Shown here in pieces: positions 33,286 through 44,000 of a DNA stretch of 64,000 nt. This DNA is from Campanula takesimana (taxonomy: Eukaryota > Streptophyta > Magnoliopsida > Asterales > Campanulaceae), in the NCBI GenBank assembly GCA_026119855.1, contig JAOWBW010000044.1:496001-560000 (forward strand), given 5' to 3'. The notes beneath the pieces are model-generated. The model was not told the DNA's origin, ran no database searches, and saw nothing but the letters and a program-made list of their open reading frames with translations. A program made the position numbers and the translations under genes. How positions within the stretch are numbered: the first letter of the stretch is position 1; every line of letters starts with the position of its first letter.

Positions 33286-34892
33286 ATATTAACTTTAGTT
33301 GTTGTTAAATTTTCATTTGTTAAATCATTTTTAAAAATATTGGCAACCGAGGAGTAAGCGGAAATAGAGGAAACTTCATTCACAAAAGAGGGGAGTACAA
33401 GCTCGGCGACCGCATCGAGGTCCTCGACAGTGAGTTCCTCTTCGGGAGTCCCGGAAACAACATTAGATAGCACAAAGGGTTCAAAAGCGGGGCCATCAGG
33501 GCGAACATAACCAAACTGCTCCACCAGAGTGTCAGTAGTAGCGAGCGGGCCAGTGGTTCTGGACCAGTTATTAAGTGGTGCCACTGCCGGCTTGAGGTGC
33601 TTCACCGGGTCATAAGCTTCACCATTACCATTTTCGATCATAACCACATATCCGTCTTCAAGACCAATTCCTTCAAACAACCCGAAGACATCATCTTCTT
33701 CATCAATATTCCACGGAATAATCGGGTCCAGTTGCTTATAGGAACTGCCCACATCAAAGTTTTCATCGACCATCTTGATATTCTCAAATACTTCCCATCC
33801 AGCATGAGGCTTTTCATTAATGCCAATAACTGGCTCAAAAGGCATAACATACGCGACATCTTCAACTTTGCAAACAAAATATCCCTTCCAGGACTTTTCA
33901 TAAGGACGGAGTGGGGGGAGCTTATAGGTCCTTCCACTTTTGATAGCAGTCTGTCTCTCCCTTTTCTGACGTACAGCTTCGGCGATTTCGGCAGGAGTCG
34001 GTTTGTAGCCAAGCCCAAAAGGAAGGAAGAAAAATGGAACATCATCCTTTATAGGTTCAATACACCCTTGTTGCTCTTTTCCAAGCCCCATCATAGGCAG
34101 GAACTTCATCTTCTTGACCATATTCAAGGCCATTGCGTCTCCATACCTGGTCCGCTTTCTACCAATTAGATCGGTCTCCTTGACATATTCAATAGCATGG
34201 ATCCGAGCTTGTGGGATCACTTCAAAACCACTCAAGAAGATGCCAGTATCTTTGTGCTCAATTCCCAAAATCGGGAGGTCATGAACTTGCGTATCATCTT
34301 GGGCATGAACTACCACTACATGATTGTCGTGGATGAACTTGATGCACTGATGGTAGGAGGAAGCTACCCCTCTTACTCCATGGATCCAAGGGCGTCCCAA
34401 GAGTAGACTGAATGAGGACTTGATATCAATCACTTGAAATTCAATCGGCATGACAAGAGGGCCAATGGTGAGAGTGAGAAGGACAACACCCAGAACACAG
34501 TGACTGGTGCTATCGTAAGCACGAACCACTTGAGAAGATGGGGCCAAATCAGTTATCTTGATTCCCAAATCTGCGAGAACATGCACGGGGCATACATTTA
34601 CTGAGGAGCCATTATCGATCAAAACACGAGCTAAGTGCTCACCTCCGACCCCAACTGTGATGTGCAGAGCCTCGACATGATTAAGACCAATTTTTGGTGC
34701 ATCGAGATCGGTAAAAGTGATGATATTCCCAAAATGAATGTTGCCGATCATGTGGACAAGGTCATTGGGAGAAGTCTCGATCGGGATGATAGCTTGAGCA
34801 AGAGCTTTAACCAACACGTCTCGGTGCTCCTGTGAAGACGAGAGCAAACCCCAAATGGATATATTAGCCTGGGTTTTCTTTAACTGGGTCAA
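33276..34892 (-). pseudogene. Protease region of element B
   Basis: An aspartic protease that would release gag and pol products. The motif is VLIDNGSSVNVCP (D93 N94 G95 from the first residue of the open frame), the DNG variant being common in Tat elements. A flap-like region follows, then LLLGRPWIH near residues 165-178. The rest (about 200-538) is a linker with acidic stretches and no domain I recognise. The frame is the same as the first gag segment and differs from pol, so a shift is needed near 33280. The frame itself has no internal stop. Confidence 0.8.
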
Positions 34893-36872
34893 GACGGGTT
34901 CTCGGCGACCTTCTCTTTCTGAGCGGGGACTTCTTCTTTATTCTTTCCCAATTCACTTGCCTCGGGATTTGGAGGCTGATAGGCTCTTCCAGAGCGAGTG
35001 AGGTGATTCACATTTCCGCCAACCCAAGTGGCCTTTTTAACAGGGGCCTTTTGCTCCTTAACAACTTTAGCACTAGACAAAATCGAATCCCAAGAGATCA
35101 TATGGAATTCAAAATCTTCGGAGATAACAGGAGTTACAGTGTAATTCAAAGCTTTCTTCGGAACGATGAAACTAGTCCTTGAGTAGTTTCCTTCAAACTC
35201 GATCACATGGATCCCTGGAAAGGTATTAGTCACCACATTTGGTTGGGGCGGCTTCTGAATGAGTCCATCGCCTATCATGTCTTGCAGAGTGTGTCTCAAA
35301 CTCCAACATTCATTTGTCGCATGACCAGGTGATACGTGGTATGCACAATATTTACTTGCATCCCAATTCTTAGGAGGCGGATTATCAAAATGGAGCGCTG
35401 AATTTATCAAAATGGCGATCTCTCCGATTTCCACCATTCCTTCGCTGATCGGTGACAGAGTTCACATACCCGTCTTGATTATAACACAGAGGTGCCCTAT
35501 TGTAGCTGCTCCGGCTTGGTCCCACATTGCTGTTCCAAAAAAGAGCAGGGGTCATGGCAACATTGTTCACAACTGGTGCCGGGGCTTTAGCAGCGGATCG
35601 GAATCTGTAGGAGCTAGGAGAAGAATCTAGCTTGATCACCCCAGTTCGGACATCTTCGTCAATACGAGGACCCACATCAAGAATAGAAGCAAAATCTGGA
35701 AACGGGAGATATTTCATCTTATCTGCATACACCGGCTGAAGATTCTTAAGGAAAATACGAGTTTGCTCGGCACTGTCAGGCCTCTCCAGAGTTTGAGCAA
35801 CTTTCTTCCTCCACCTACTTGCAAATTCAGAAAAGGATTCTTTCTCACGCTGAGCACACGAATCGAGGTCACGACGGCTCTTCTCCCAGTTGGAGTTATC
35901 TTTGTATCGCTTATGGAATTCATCCACGAGCTTCCCCCAATTATCAACCAGATTGGCATCCACAGTCATAAACCACTGCTTAGCGGCTCCTACCAAAGTC
36001 AGATGGAAGTTGGAGGCCATCGCACCAACATTAGCCCCACGAGACTGCATTGCATGAGCGTAAGATTTCAGGTGGGCCATTGGGCAACCTGTACCGTCAA
36101 ATTTCTCCACATCGGGCATTTTGAATTTAGGAGGCAGAACAGCAAATGGAGATAATTTCAAGGAATCTGCAGAAAACTCCCCTTTATTCATGACTTTTCT
36201 CAACATTTCTTTCATTTCGCTCATTTCAATCTCATCTTTAGTAAGGGGTACATATGGGACACCCTTGTAGAACGCTTCCACTTGGAGGACTAGGTTAGGA
36301 TCTTGCCCCTGGGAAGTTCCTTGATTAATCTGAGAGGCACCGCTAGCAAACGCACCATAAGCGTTGGGCTACTGATTCGGATACAGAGTCTGCATATACT
36401 GAGCAAAGGCATTATGATCAGGCGGATACTGAGACGGATGCACAGAAAAATTTGCTGGATTCGGGATGAAGGGCTGGTGAGTGCCACTGAAGTCTGGATG
36501 AGCCACATTACCCTGAGGAGGGATGTTCTGGTGATGACTCTGGCCGATGGTGTTGCTACCAATAGGATTCAAGTTGATGGTAGGGATGCCACTTCCATTG
36601 GGACCTGTATTGCCATTAGTATTAGGATTGGGAACCCCATTTCCGGTCTGATTAACGTTCGGATCACCATTGGGATTTCTGTTGAGGTTGCCATTGGGAG
36701 CCCCATTACTATTCTGATTCTGCATCTGCACAAGTGTAGCCAGTAGCTCATCTTGCTGAATCCTCATCTGACCCAACACATTCTGCTCCAACCATGCTTG
36801 AAGACCTGGTGGCGGCACATAGCTTCTTCGGTTACAGGCACTGTCTCGGCAACTCGGATCAACCTCCCCTTA
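34889..36872 (-). pseudogene. gag of element B
   Basis: The upstream stop is at 36870-36872 and no ATG is visible near the expected start. The first segment (to 36369) is Asn/Pro/Gly-rich with many NPNGN-type repeats and ends at an in-frame TAG (36369-36371). The same frame continues to about 35400 with a Retrotrans_gag core (WFMTVDANLVDNW, SFSEFASRWRKKV). A frameshift near 35400 moves to a frame ending at 34889, which holds the knuckle-like YCAYHVSPGHATNEC followed by LRHTLQDMIGDG. It therefore carries at least one nonsense codon and one shift. The knuckle and following helix match those of A and C. Confidence 0.82.
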
Positions 36873-37790
36873 CTGTTTCTAGCTCCCCCTTTCCAAGTCG
36901 ATGCCAGGCTTAGAGTATCTGAAAGGGATGGTGTTTAGGGCTGAATAGAGAGTGAAAAGGATCGAGATTTTCCGAGTTTGATTCAAAAGGAGTTCAAAAA
37001 TCAAAATCAATCCTAGAATGCCGGATAAGCACTTGCTTTATTTTGACATGTTTTTGCATGAATCTTGGAATAGTGGATACCATCTCCAAAGTATAGGACC
37101 AACGTTTTTCACCTGTACTGTACTATTGGCCGTCCGAGCCCCTAGCGAAGGGCCTATACTCTTTCTGGGATCCACCATTCGGTTACGGTCTATGTGAGGG
37201 TCTTGACAATTTCAAGTCAATCCAAGAATTTCAACTTGATATCCACAATTGAGGTCGATTATAACCTTTTGGGAATTCATAGGATTGAAGTAAAATTGTT
37301 TAGACAAAAACCGACATGAAGTCTGTGATGTGTTATTTTTGAAAGAATATGGACATCGCATTTCGGCTTTTGAAGCTTGGCTTACACCCATCACAGCGAC
37401 CGTAGGCGCTGCTAAGGGGGAAACAGTATACCGTTGACCCTATGGGGAAGTCAAGTGAGCTCCCTTATGCCCCAGGTTTACCGTCTCGGGTTTGAGATTC
37501 TAAGACGCTTTTCAAAAAACGTGCATGTGTGTGAGGTATCTATGAGTTCGAAAAATCATTTTGAAAGCACGTAAAGAAAACAAGAAAATCATTTTTTTCC
37601 TTTTTTACTTGTTTTACCCCTTTTTTGGGGAATCACTCACCACGCAATGCATATATATATATACAAATAAGATAAGCGAAAAAACGCCCCTGCAAAACAG
37701 AGGTTAGGGCACAGATATATACACCCCAAGTAAGGCACATAAAGCATGGCACACACAAAGATTTAGAGTCTAGCCCACTTCAACTTGACT
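36873..37790 (-). other. 5' leader of element B with long-range stem
   Basis: Non-coding leader between the primer site and gag. Arms GAATAGTGGAT (37068-37078) and ATCCACCATTC (37170-37180) pair over 11 positions with one G.U on the sense RNA. Inside, GCCC (37138-37141) can pair with GGGC (37150-37153). The same layout occurs in the leader of element C. TATATATATA near 37651 and several A-runs are simple sequence. Confidence 0.55.
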
Positions 37791-37808
37791 TCCCCAGCGG
37801 AGTCGCCA
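37791..37808 (-). other. Primer binding site of element B (tRNA-Arg type)
   Basis: The minus strand reads TGGCGACTCCGCTGGGGA, one base inside the 5' LTR. It is the same as in element C (49068-49085) and of the type reported for Ogre/Tat elements. Confidence 0.85.
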
Positions 37809-37809
37809 C

Positions 37810-40571
37810 TGTGAGAGCCCGCGCCCGAGATGATCGGATCACCGCGAAATGACCGCCCGTGAAAGCGGTTCGCGCCCGTCTCGTGCTGATGCGCTTTTGG
37901 AAATGCGCTCGGTTCTCACACAATGGTTTCCTCTTGATGGTGTGATTTGATTGCAAGAGTCGCCACCTCATTTTGATTTTAGGAAAAATGAAGAAAAAAC
38001 CTTTTTTGAGAAAATGGGTTTGGGGCTAAGTTACGAGAAGAGAAGGGGTTAGGCACTCTTCTCGCCCGTGATGGTCTCTATATGTGTGCCACTTATATTC
38101 AATTTTATGCCTTTTAATTTGGATTTTATGCCCTACCAAAAAATGGTGATGAAATATATATGGAGGTCTTCCTATTCTAGGAAGTTTCATTTTTATTCAC
38201 AACCGGGAACTCGGTTTGAGTGTATTCCCCGATTGGTTTTCAAGAATGGTTTTGATCATATCAAGCAATAATACATCCAGGGGAGGGGAGATTTACACAA
38301 TTACACATATACAAAAAATAGGGGAGACAAATCCCACAAATAATAATAAATATCCTCGACGGTGCTTTTGTTGATTTCGGTGACACTTTCCGTCCCCGAG
38401 CCGTCGTACCTGTCCTAAAATCAATCCGATTCCAAAACTAAAAATTGGGGGTTAATACCTGAATACTAGGGATCACAAGGGAGTTTTTGTAGACTTTTTG
38501 GACCAAGTTTAGGCCCCAAACACATGCAATAAAGTTGATCACAAAATTCAGCCCAGAAAAGGCAAACAAAAACCTTAGCATGTTTATCCCCAATTTTCAC
38601 CATCTTAGCTTGGGAATCTGAAAAAACCCAAAGAACAAAAGTTTAATACCACTCATAAAAATGAATATCCCAAAATTTGGAGTTCATAGGATGAGTTTTA
38701 GTGGTTCAAAAGGTTTCTGACATTTCAATGTCAGAAACTGGAAGTGCAGAATCTGAATTTTTGAGTTTGAAACATATGTTTTAAAGGAGAACTTCCAGTG
38801 ATCCAAAAAATGTATAAAAAATATTATAATTATCCTGAGTTCGTGTAGAACAAAATCTATGTTTTGATATTTGTCCAGAAAATTATTTTTCATCAAGTTT
38901 GAAGCCCAAGAACACAGAAAGGTACCACAGTGAATAAACAACTCAGAATCACTGAGACCCAAATTTATGCATGAAAATATGATCTAGGCATGGAATATGA
39001 ATATGAAACTTTAGGATCATATATTTAAACATGTTATGAACAACGTTTGTTCTTTGACCTAAACCATAAAACCACTCTAAGATGGATTTACAAGCTCATT
39101 AAAATCAAGACTCTATACAGAAAGTAAAAACTGATTATATGAGGCATGATTATAGACCTCAAAACACTACTATATCTTCAAACCAAGGCATGAAACTCAA
39201 GGAGTTTTATATTTAACATGTTAAAAACATTATCCAAGAGCTATTTCTCAACAAATAATGATTTTCACATGCATGATCATGAAGGAAAGCCAAAGAGGGC
39301 AGATTTACGCCCTTTGAGAGAAACATGAAGATTTTCATACACAAATTAAAGCATATGAATATTATGACTATTATGAACATATATAAACATAATAAACTGA
39401 GTATTAGCATCACATGATCATCATTTATATACATAAACAAAGCTTTACAAAGCTAAAAAAAACATGGAAGATGAAGGAAACCTAGTCATTATTTGACTAG
39501 GTTCCAAACCACTCCCAATATTGCTTACATATCTAAAGAGCCAAGGTTTACATAGAGTTTTACCTAGCTTTTGAGATTATGGGTGCTCCCTTTGTCAACC
39601 AAGGGAAGACTTTTTCTTTTCTTTTTGCTTTGTGTTTGATCAAAGTTTTGGCTTTGATGTGTTTTTTGTGGTTTGTTTGGTGATTTATGGGTGGTGTAGG
39701 GGTGGTGTATGAGCGGTGGTGTGGTGATGGTGTGGTGGTGGTGTTCTTGTTGAGAGAGAATGAGAGTGGAGGATGGTAGGGTTTTTTTTTCTTTTTGTTT
39801 TTGTGTCTCCCTTTTTGAAATGGATGAGAGTGGTGTATATAGGAGGAGGGAGGTGGTAAATTGGTTGTAACTTGGAGGGGGAGGTTGTAAATTGGTGGAT
39901 TCATCATCTATCCTTCTTGACTAAGGCTTAAAGTCATCTTCCTTATCTCTGTTCCGGCTTTCCGCTCCGCAACTGCTCTGTTGTGCGCGTCTCCGGTGTC
40001 CCGGTTGTCCGCGAGTCCAACATGAAAGTTGCTCGGAATATTTTTCTGGCCAGGCCGGTATATCTGAAATATTTTTATGAGCAAGGAACGACAATAATAT
40101 ATTTTTTGCTCTTCTTGACCAGTTGATAAGATATTTTGAGATATTTTCCAATTGGATAACCATCTTTCCGGCTCCGGCTTTCCGCTCCGTCGTGCGCGCT
40201 CCGGTGTCCCGGTTGTCCGCGGGCCCAACATGAAAGTTTCTTGGAATAATTTTGTGGTCACGCCGGTATATCTGAAATATGTCAATTAGCAAGGAAAGGT
40301 AATAATATATTTTTAATTCACAGAATGGATAACAGCGAGCAGTTCGGGGGGTTGCGGGCCCCGTTTAAGGTCCCGCACCTCGAAAAACGAAATTTTTACC
40401 TGTTTGCTCGTTTTTTCGCTCTGATCATGAATTTGAAGTCCGTTTATCCATTCGATGCACCGATAAGGTTCACTGTAGTCCCGCACAGCCAAATCGAGGG
40501 TTTTAGGTCAATTTTCGGGTTTAGACCGATTCAAGGTGGGTTTTTAGGGGTGCGAGATCAGGGTATCTACA
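37810..40571 (-). repeat. 5' LTR of element B
   Basis: It is 2762 bp long. It contains a 678-bp segment (39236-39913) bounded by TATCC on both sides and absent from the 3' LTR, and two units of the 222-bp repeat. The segment contains a minus-strand TATA box and a pyrimidine-rich start region, so it looks like original LTR promoter sequence. GTGAG (40572-40576) follows. Confidence 0.9.
39836..39841 (-). promoter_or_regulatory. Putative TATA box of element B
   Basis: The minus strand reads CCTATATACACCAC, followed by a CT-rich leader and, near 39565, AGCTAGGTAAAACT, which resembles a splice donor. Only the 5' LTR has this region. Confidence 0.45.
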
Positions 40572-40576
40572 GTGAG

Positions 40577-41760
40577 GCCTCCTTCTCCCCATCTCCTATT
40601 CACCTCTTTTATTTACCTTGTTACATATTTATTCACTTGTCTTGTTGATCATCTTACTCTAATGTCTTTATATTTCATGCAAATCTTATAAAATTGGAAC
40701 CAAGTCATGAAATGATTCCATGGTGCCAATCATACTTTATGTGTGATCAAGGGTTACAAACCAAAGGATGATCATGGCTTGTTATATTAATGCAATTTAC
40801 ATTTATGTCATTTACTTTCATGTCATTTACATTAATGTCATTTACTTTAATGTCTTTACTTTTGACTTGGTGATCCATTGCACATATGGAGAGAGCTCTT
40901 GTACATTTATGTTATGTTTGTTCATTTATGTCATGATGATCAAGTTTGGGTGGTAAAGTCTCAATCTTTAGCATCCAAACTTTGATTTAACCTCAATAAT
41001 GTCAACTTTGGATAATAAAGACTCAATCTTTATCCATCCAAAGGTTGATTTTGGTTGTCCCAAGGCTTCACTTTGGATGAATCATCCATTTGGATGTTAA
41101 AGTCCCCATCTTTAACCATCCAAATGGTTGTTTTGGCTCAAAGCCATGTTCATCAACTTTTGCTCTTATTTCCCCAATAATTGTCTTGATCATGCCCAAA
41201 TCATGTGTTTTGGTGTCTAATCCAATGATCAAAAGCATAGGGATGTTGTTATGCATATTCTTGTACAATGCAAATAAACTGAAAAAGTCACACTTTGTCC
41301 AGTTTCTACAGAATTCTCTGTTTCTACCTGAAACTGGTCTGTTTCTGATAAATCCGCAAATTCCCAAGACGGCTACGACCATCCGTATGGATGGTTTAGC
41401 TATAGGGAAAATTTTCTGTTTAAACCCCTTTTCTGTTAAAATCTTTGCAAATAAACCCTTTCGATTAACTTTCTAACTGTTTTCTGTTAAAAGTCAGTTT
41501 CTCCCATTTTAAAATACACACACACACTTGCACATTTTCGATCAATAAACTTAGGGAGACTCAGTTTTCTGAGACGGATTGGGTGAACCGTCAAAAGTTC
41601 TTCTCAAGACGTAACCTGACCTCCGAACTCATTTTCTCTAACCTTTTTCGTTGAATTGGGGTTAAAATTAATTTAACGTGGTGACTCCATTTTCTTGAAC
41701 ATAAATTTCCGTGTTTGATTCTCGTGGAAACATTTCCGTTTTTCCCGTGGGTATCTTACA
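40577..41760 (+). repeat. Second D LTR, right part
   Basis: Continues 23807-24172 across element B. It aligns with 22919-23700 of the truncated D LTR and ends GGGTATCTTACA, mirroring the TGTAAGTACC start. It contains CCATCCGTATGGATGG, a perfect 16-bp palindrome, near 41380. A 12-bp non-repeated piece (41761-41772) separates it from element C. Confidence 0.75.
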
Positions 41761-41772
41761 ATCATGCGCAGT

Positions 41773-42743
41773 TGTTTGCATCCGAGAAGAATCCTCGCTC
41801 ACCTTTTTGAATTTGAGAGTCGCCACCATGTTGTTTTACGGAACACGGACCGTGAGATTCTTGAGTTCGTGGTCAAGGAGCACCCAATCCACCCAATCTA
41901 GAAATGGTCTTGCTTAGGTGCTTTTAATCAAATAAAGAATAAGTAATTAAAACAAGTAAAGCCAATAATTAATTTATTAATTATTGAAATTTCGGATCAT
42001 GTGCTTTGAGATCATCTCCATGGATTGGAGAGGCTTTAGGCTGATCCTTTTGATGGGATTACACTACTCTAAAACAAAGAAGTGGATGAGAAGTAGAGAT
42101 TAAAAGCATAGGAGTTTACCTAAAGCGTTCTTGAGATTCCAATTGATGGCCTTGACTAAGGCCTTGATGATCCAAGAGTTTTGTGATGATTTTGGCTTGA
42201 AAAAGATGAGTTTTTGGTGGTGTTTTGGTGTGAAGGAGGAGTAAAAATGGGATTCTTTGGAAAAGGACTGATTAGAGAGTTTTTAACCTCTTTTTGGATG
42301 ACTAGGAAACATTAGGAGTGTCTATGGTTGAGAGACTCTTTATTTATAGGTTTAGATTGCTTATAGACCAAGTCTGGAGGTGGAGAGGTTTAATTAGGTA
42401 AGGAAATCAGTAGGAAATCGTCTAGGAAGTCCCCTATTAGATATTCCCCGGATTAGGAGAGTGTTGGCCAAGAAAGAGATCAGGACGGAGAAGGAAAGAG
42501 AATCAGACTCGCAGACAGAGGAGATGACTCGTACGAGACATCAATGTCTCATATGAGGCATCCAGCGTTTTAATACTGTTTTGTCCTTATCTATAGTTCC
42601 TTTGTTCAGTTTAGCCCCTGACTAACGGAGTCAGTTAGAAACTTAACGAAACATGATGAAACTAACGAGTTTTCATCCAAACACAAAGGTGAGACACAAG
42701 AGTAGTGTAATCATAAATTTGAGTTCAAAATGGGGTGTCTACA
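41773..42743 (-). repeat. 3' LTR of element C
   Basis: On the plus strand it starts TGTTTGCATCC and ends GGTGTCTACA. TATAAATA lies on the minus strand near 42333-42342. CTCGTACGAG (42529) and CTCATATGAG (42548) lie 19 bp apart. Confidence 0.85.
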
Positions 42744-42837
42744 GAGCCCCTCGGCGACGATACTTATGGAAGAAGTAACGTCGTCGATAGAAAAGACACC
42801 ATTTAGAACTTTGGGTATGGTCGTCCTAGAAAGTTGC

Positions 42838-42874
42838 CTAGATATTCCTCGGAAGGAAATCAGACCAAACGTAG
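42838..42874 (-). other. CTACG/CGTAG-framed hairpin, copy 9
   Basis: Inner TTCCT (42845-42849) with AGGAA (42854-42858), loop CGGA. The right frame CGTAG (42870-42874) is intact and the left frame has decayed to CTAGA. It lies 95 bp from the 3' LTR of C. Confidence 0.5.
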
Positions 42875-42973
42875 TTCGACTCCGAAAACACGCAAAAACG
42901 GTCGTTTGAGGTATTTTGAAAATCGTTTTGAAAGCAATACTTACGGTAAGTAAAGTTTAAAGCTTAGAGAGTA

Positions 42974-43217
42974 CTCCCTCCGTCCCAAAACACCTTGCAC
43001 ATATTCCCTTTTGGGTGTCCCATTGGTAAGTCCCACTTTCCCAAAATGGAAAAGATTCCTACTACTTCTCTCTCCTCTCCACTCACAACAACCATCCATT
43101 TAATATTCTCTACCCCACTTTCTCTCTCTTTCCCACTCACACCACCCACTTTTCTTACACCTTTATTAATTCCCGTGCTTTTCAAAAAGGGTGAAAGCTG
43201 TTTTGGGACGGAGGGAG
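42974..43217. mobile_element. Stowaway-type MITE
   Basis: It is 244 bp long with terminal inverted repeats starting CTCCCTCCGTCCCAAAACA and ending with the near-exact complement. A TA target duplication lies on each side (42972-42973 and 43218-43219). It has no coding. These termini are those of Stowaway elements mobilised by mariner-like transposases. Confidence 0.93.
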
Positions 43218-43313
43218 TAACCCATACTGAGGAATCAATGTCCTTGACCCAATTCTGAATATACCCTTTGCTACTGATAGAGCGTCGCGGTTGACGGTGT
43301 TGAAGTTGTTGGG

Positions 43314-44000
43314 GAATATCCTCGAACAATCAGATTAATTCATGGAGCTGATTGAAAGTACTGAATATTATCCTCGATCAATGGCCGCAGCTGATTGAAA
43401 GTACTGGATCCCTAAATGTCCTCGATCAATCAGATCAGTTCAAGGAGCTGATTGAAAGTACTGAACATGTCCCCGATCAATTCATTATTGAAAGTACTGG
43501 ACGGTTTGATGTAGATTTTTTGAATATCCTCGATCAATCAGATCAGTTCATGGAGCTGATTGAAAGTACTGAATATTATCCTCGATCAATGCACCTACAT
43601 TGAAAGTACTGGATGCAGAATCTCTTGATTTGTTGTTGTAGACTTCTGAATATCCTCGATCAATCAGATCAGTTTATGGAGCTGATTGAAAGTACCGAAT
43701 ATTATCCTCGATCAATGCATCTACATTGAAAGTACTGGATGCAGAATCTCTTGATTTGTTATTGTAGACTTCTGAATATCCTCGATCAATCAGATCAGTT
43801 CATGGAGCTGATTGAAAGTACTGAATAGTATCCTCGATCAATGCACCTACATTGAAAGTACTGGATGCAGAATGTCTGATTTGATATAGATTTGTAGACT
43901 TCTGAATATCCTTGATCAATCAGATCAGTTCATGGAGCTGATTGAAAGTACTGGACATTATCCTCGATCAATTAATCATTGAAAGTACTGGATGCAGGTG
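43314..44000 (-). repeat. About 104-130-bp tandem repeat in element C
   Basis: Six units start near 43314, 43415, 43521, 43648, 43772 and 43902. Core words are CCTCGATCAATCAGATCAG and GCTGATTGAAAGTACTG. The last three or four units carry an extra segment with TGGATGCAGAATCTCTTGA. It lies in the 3' untranslated part of the element. Confidence 0.88.

Larger units (their letters stand above)
24173..40571 (-). mobile_element. Element B: 16.4-kb Tat-lineage Gypsy retrotransposon
   Basis: LTRs at 24173-26480 and 37810-40571 flank minus-strand gag, protease, RT, RNase H, a second RNase H and integrase, plus a plus-strand plant-mobile-domain gene. The 5-bp target duplication GTGAG is present at 24168-24172 and 40572-40576. 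On the sense strand the LTR starts TGTAGATACCC and ends CTCTCACA. The primer site TGGCGACTCCGCTGGGGA is of the tRNA-Arg type described for Ogre/Tat elements. Two RNase H domains and an antisense extra gene are established Tat-lineage traits. It inserted into a D-family LTR. All three pol-side coding segments carry breaks, so this copy cannot move by itself. Confidence 0.92.

Noticed and set aside
39236..39913. 678-bp segment as a separate transposon with TATCC target duplication
   Set aside because: No terminal repeats or coding, and it carries promoter-like LTR sequence. Deletion from the other LTR explains it better.
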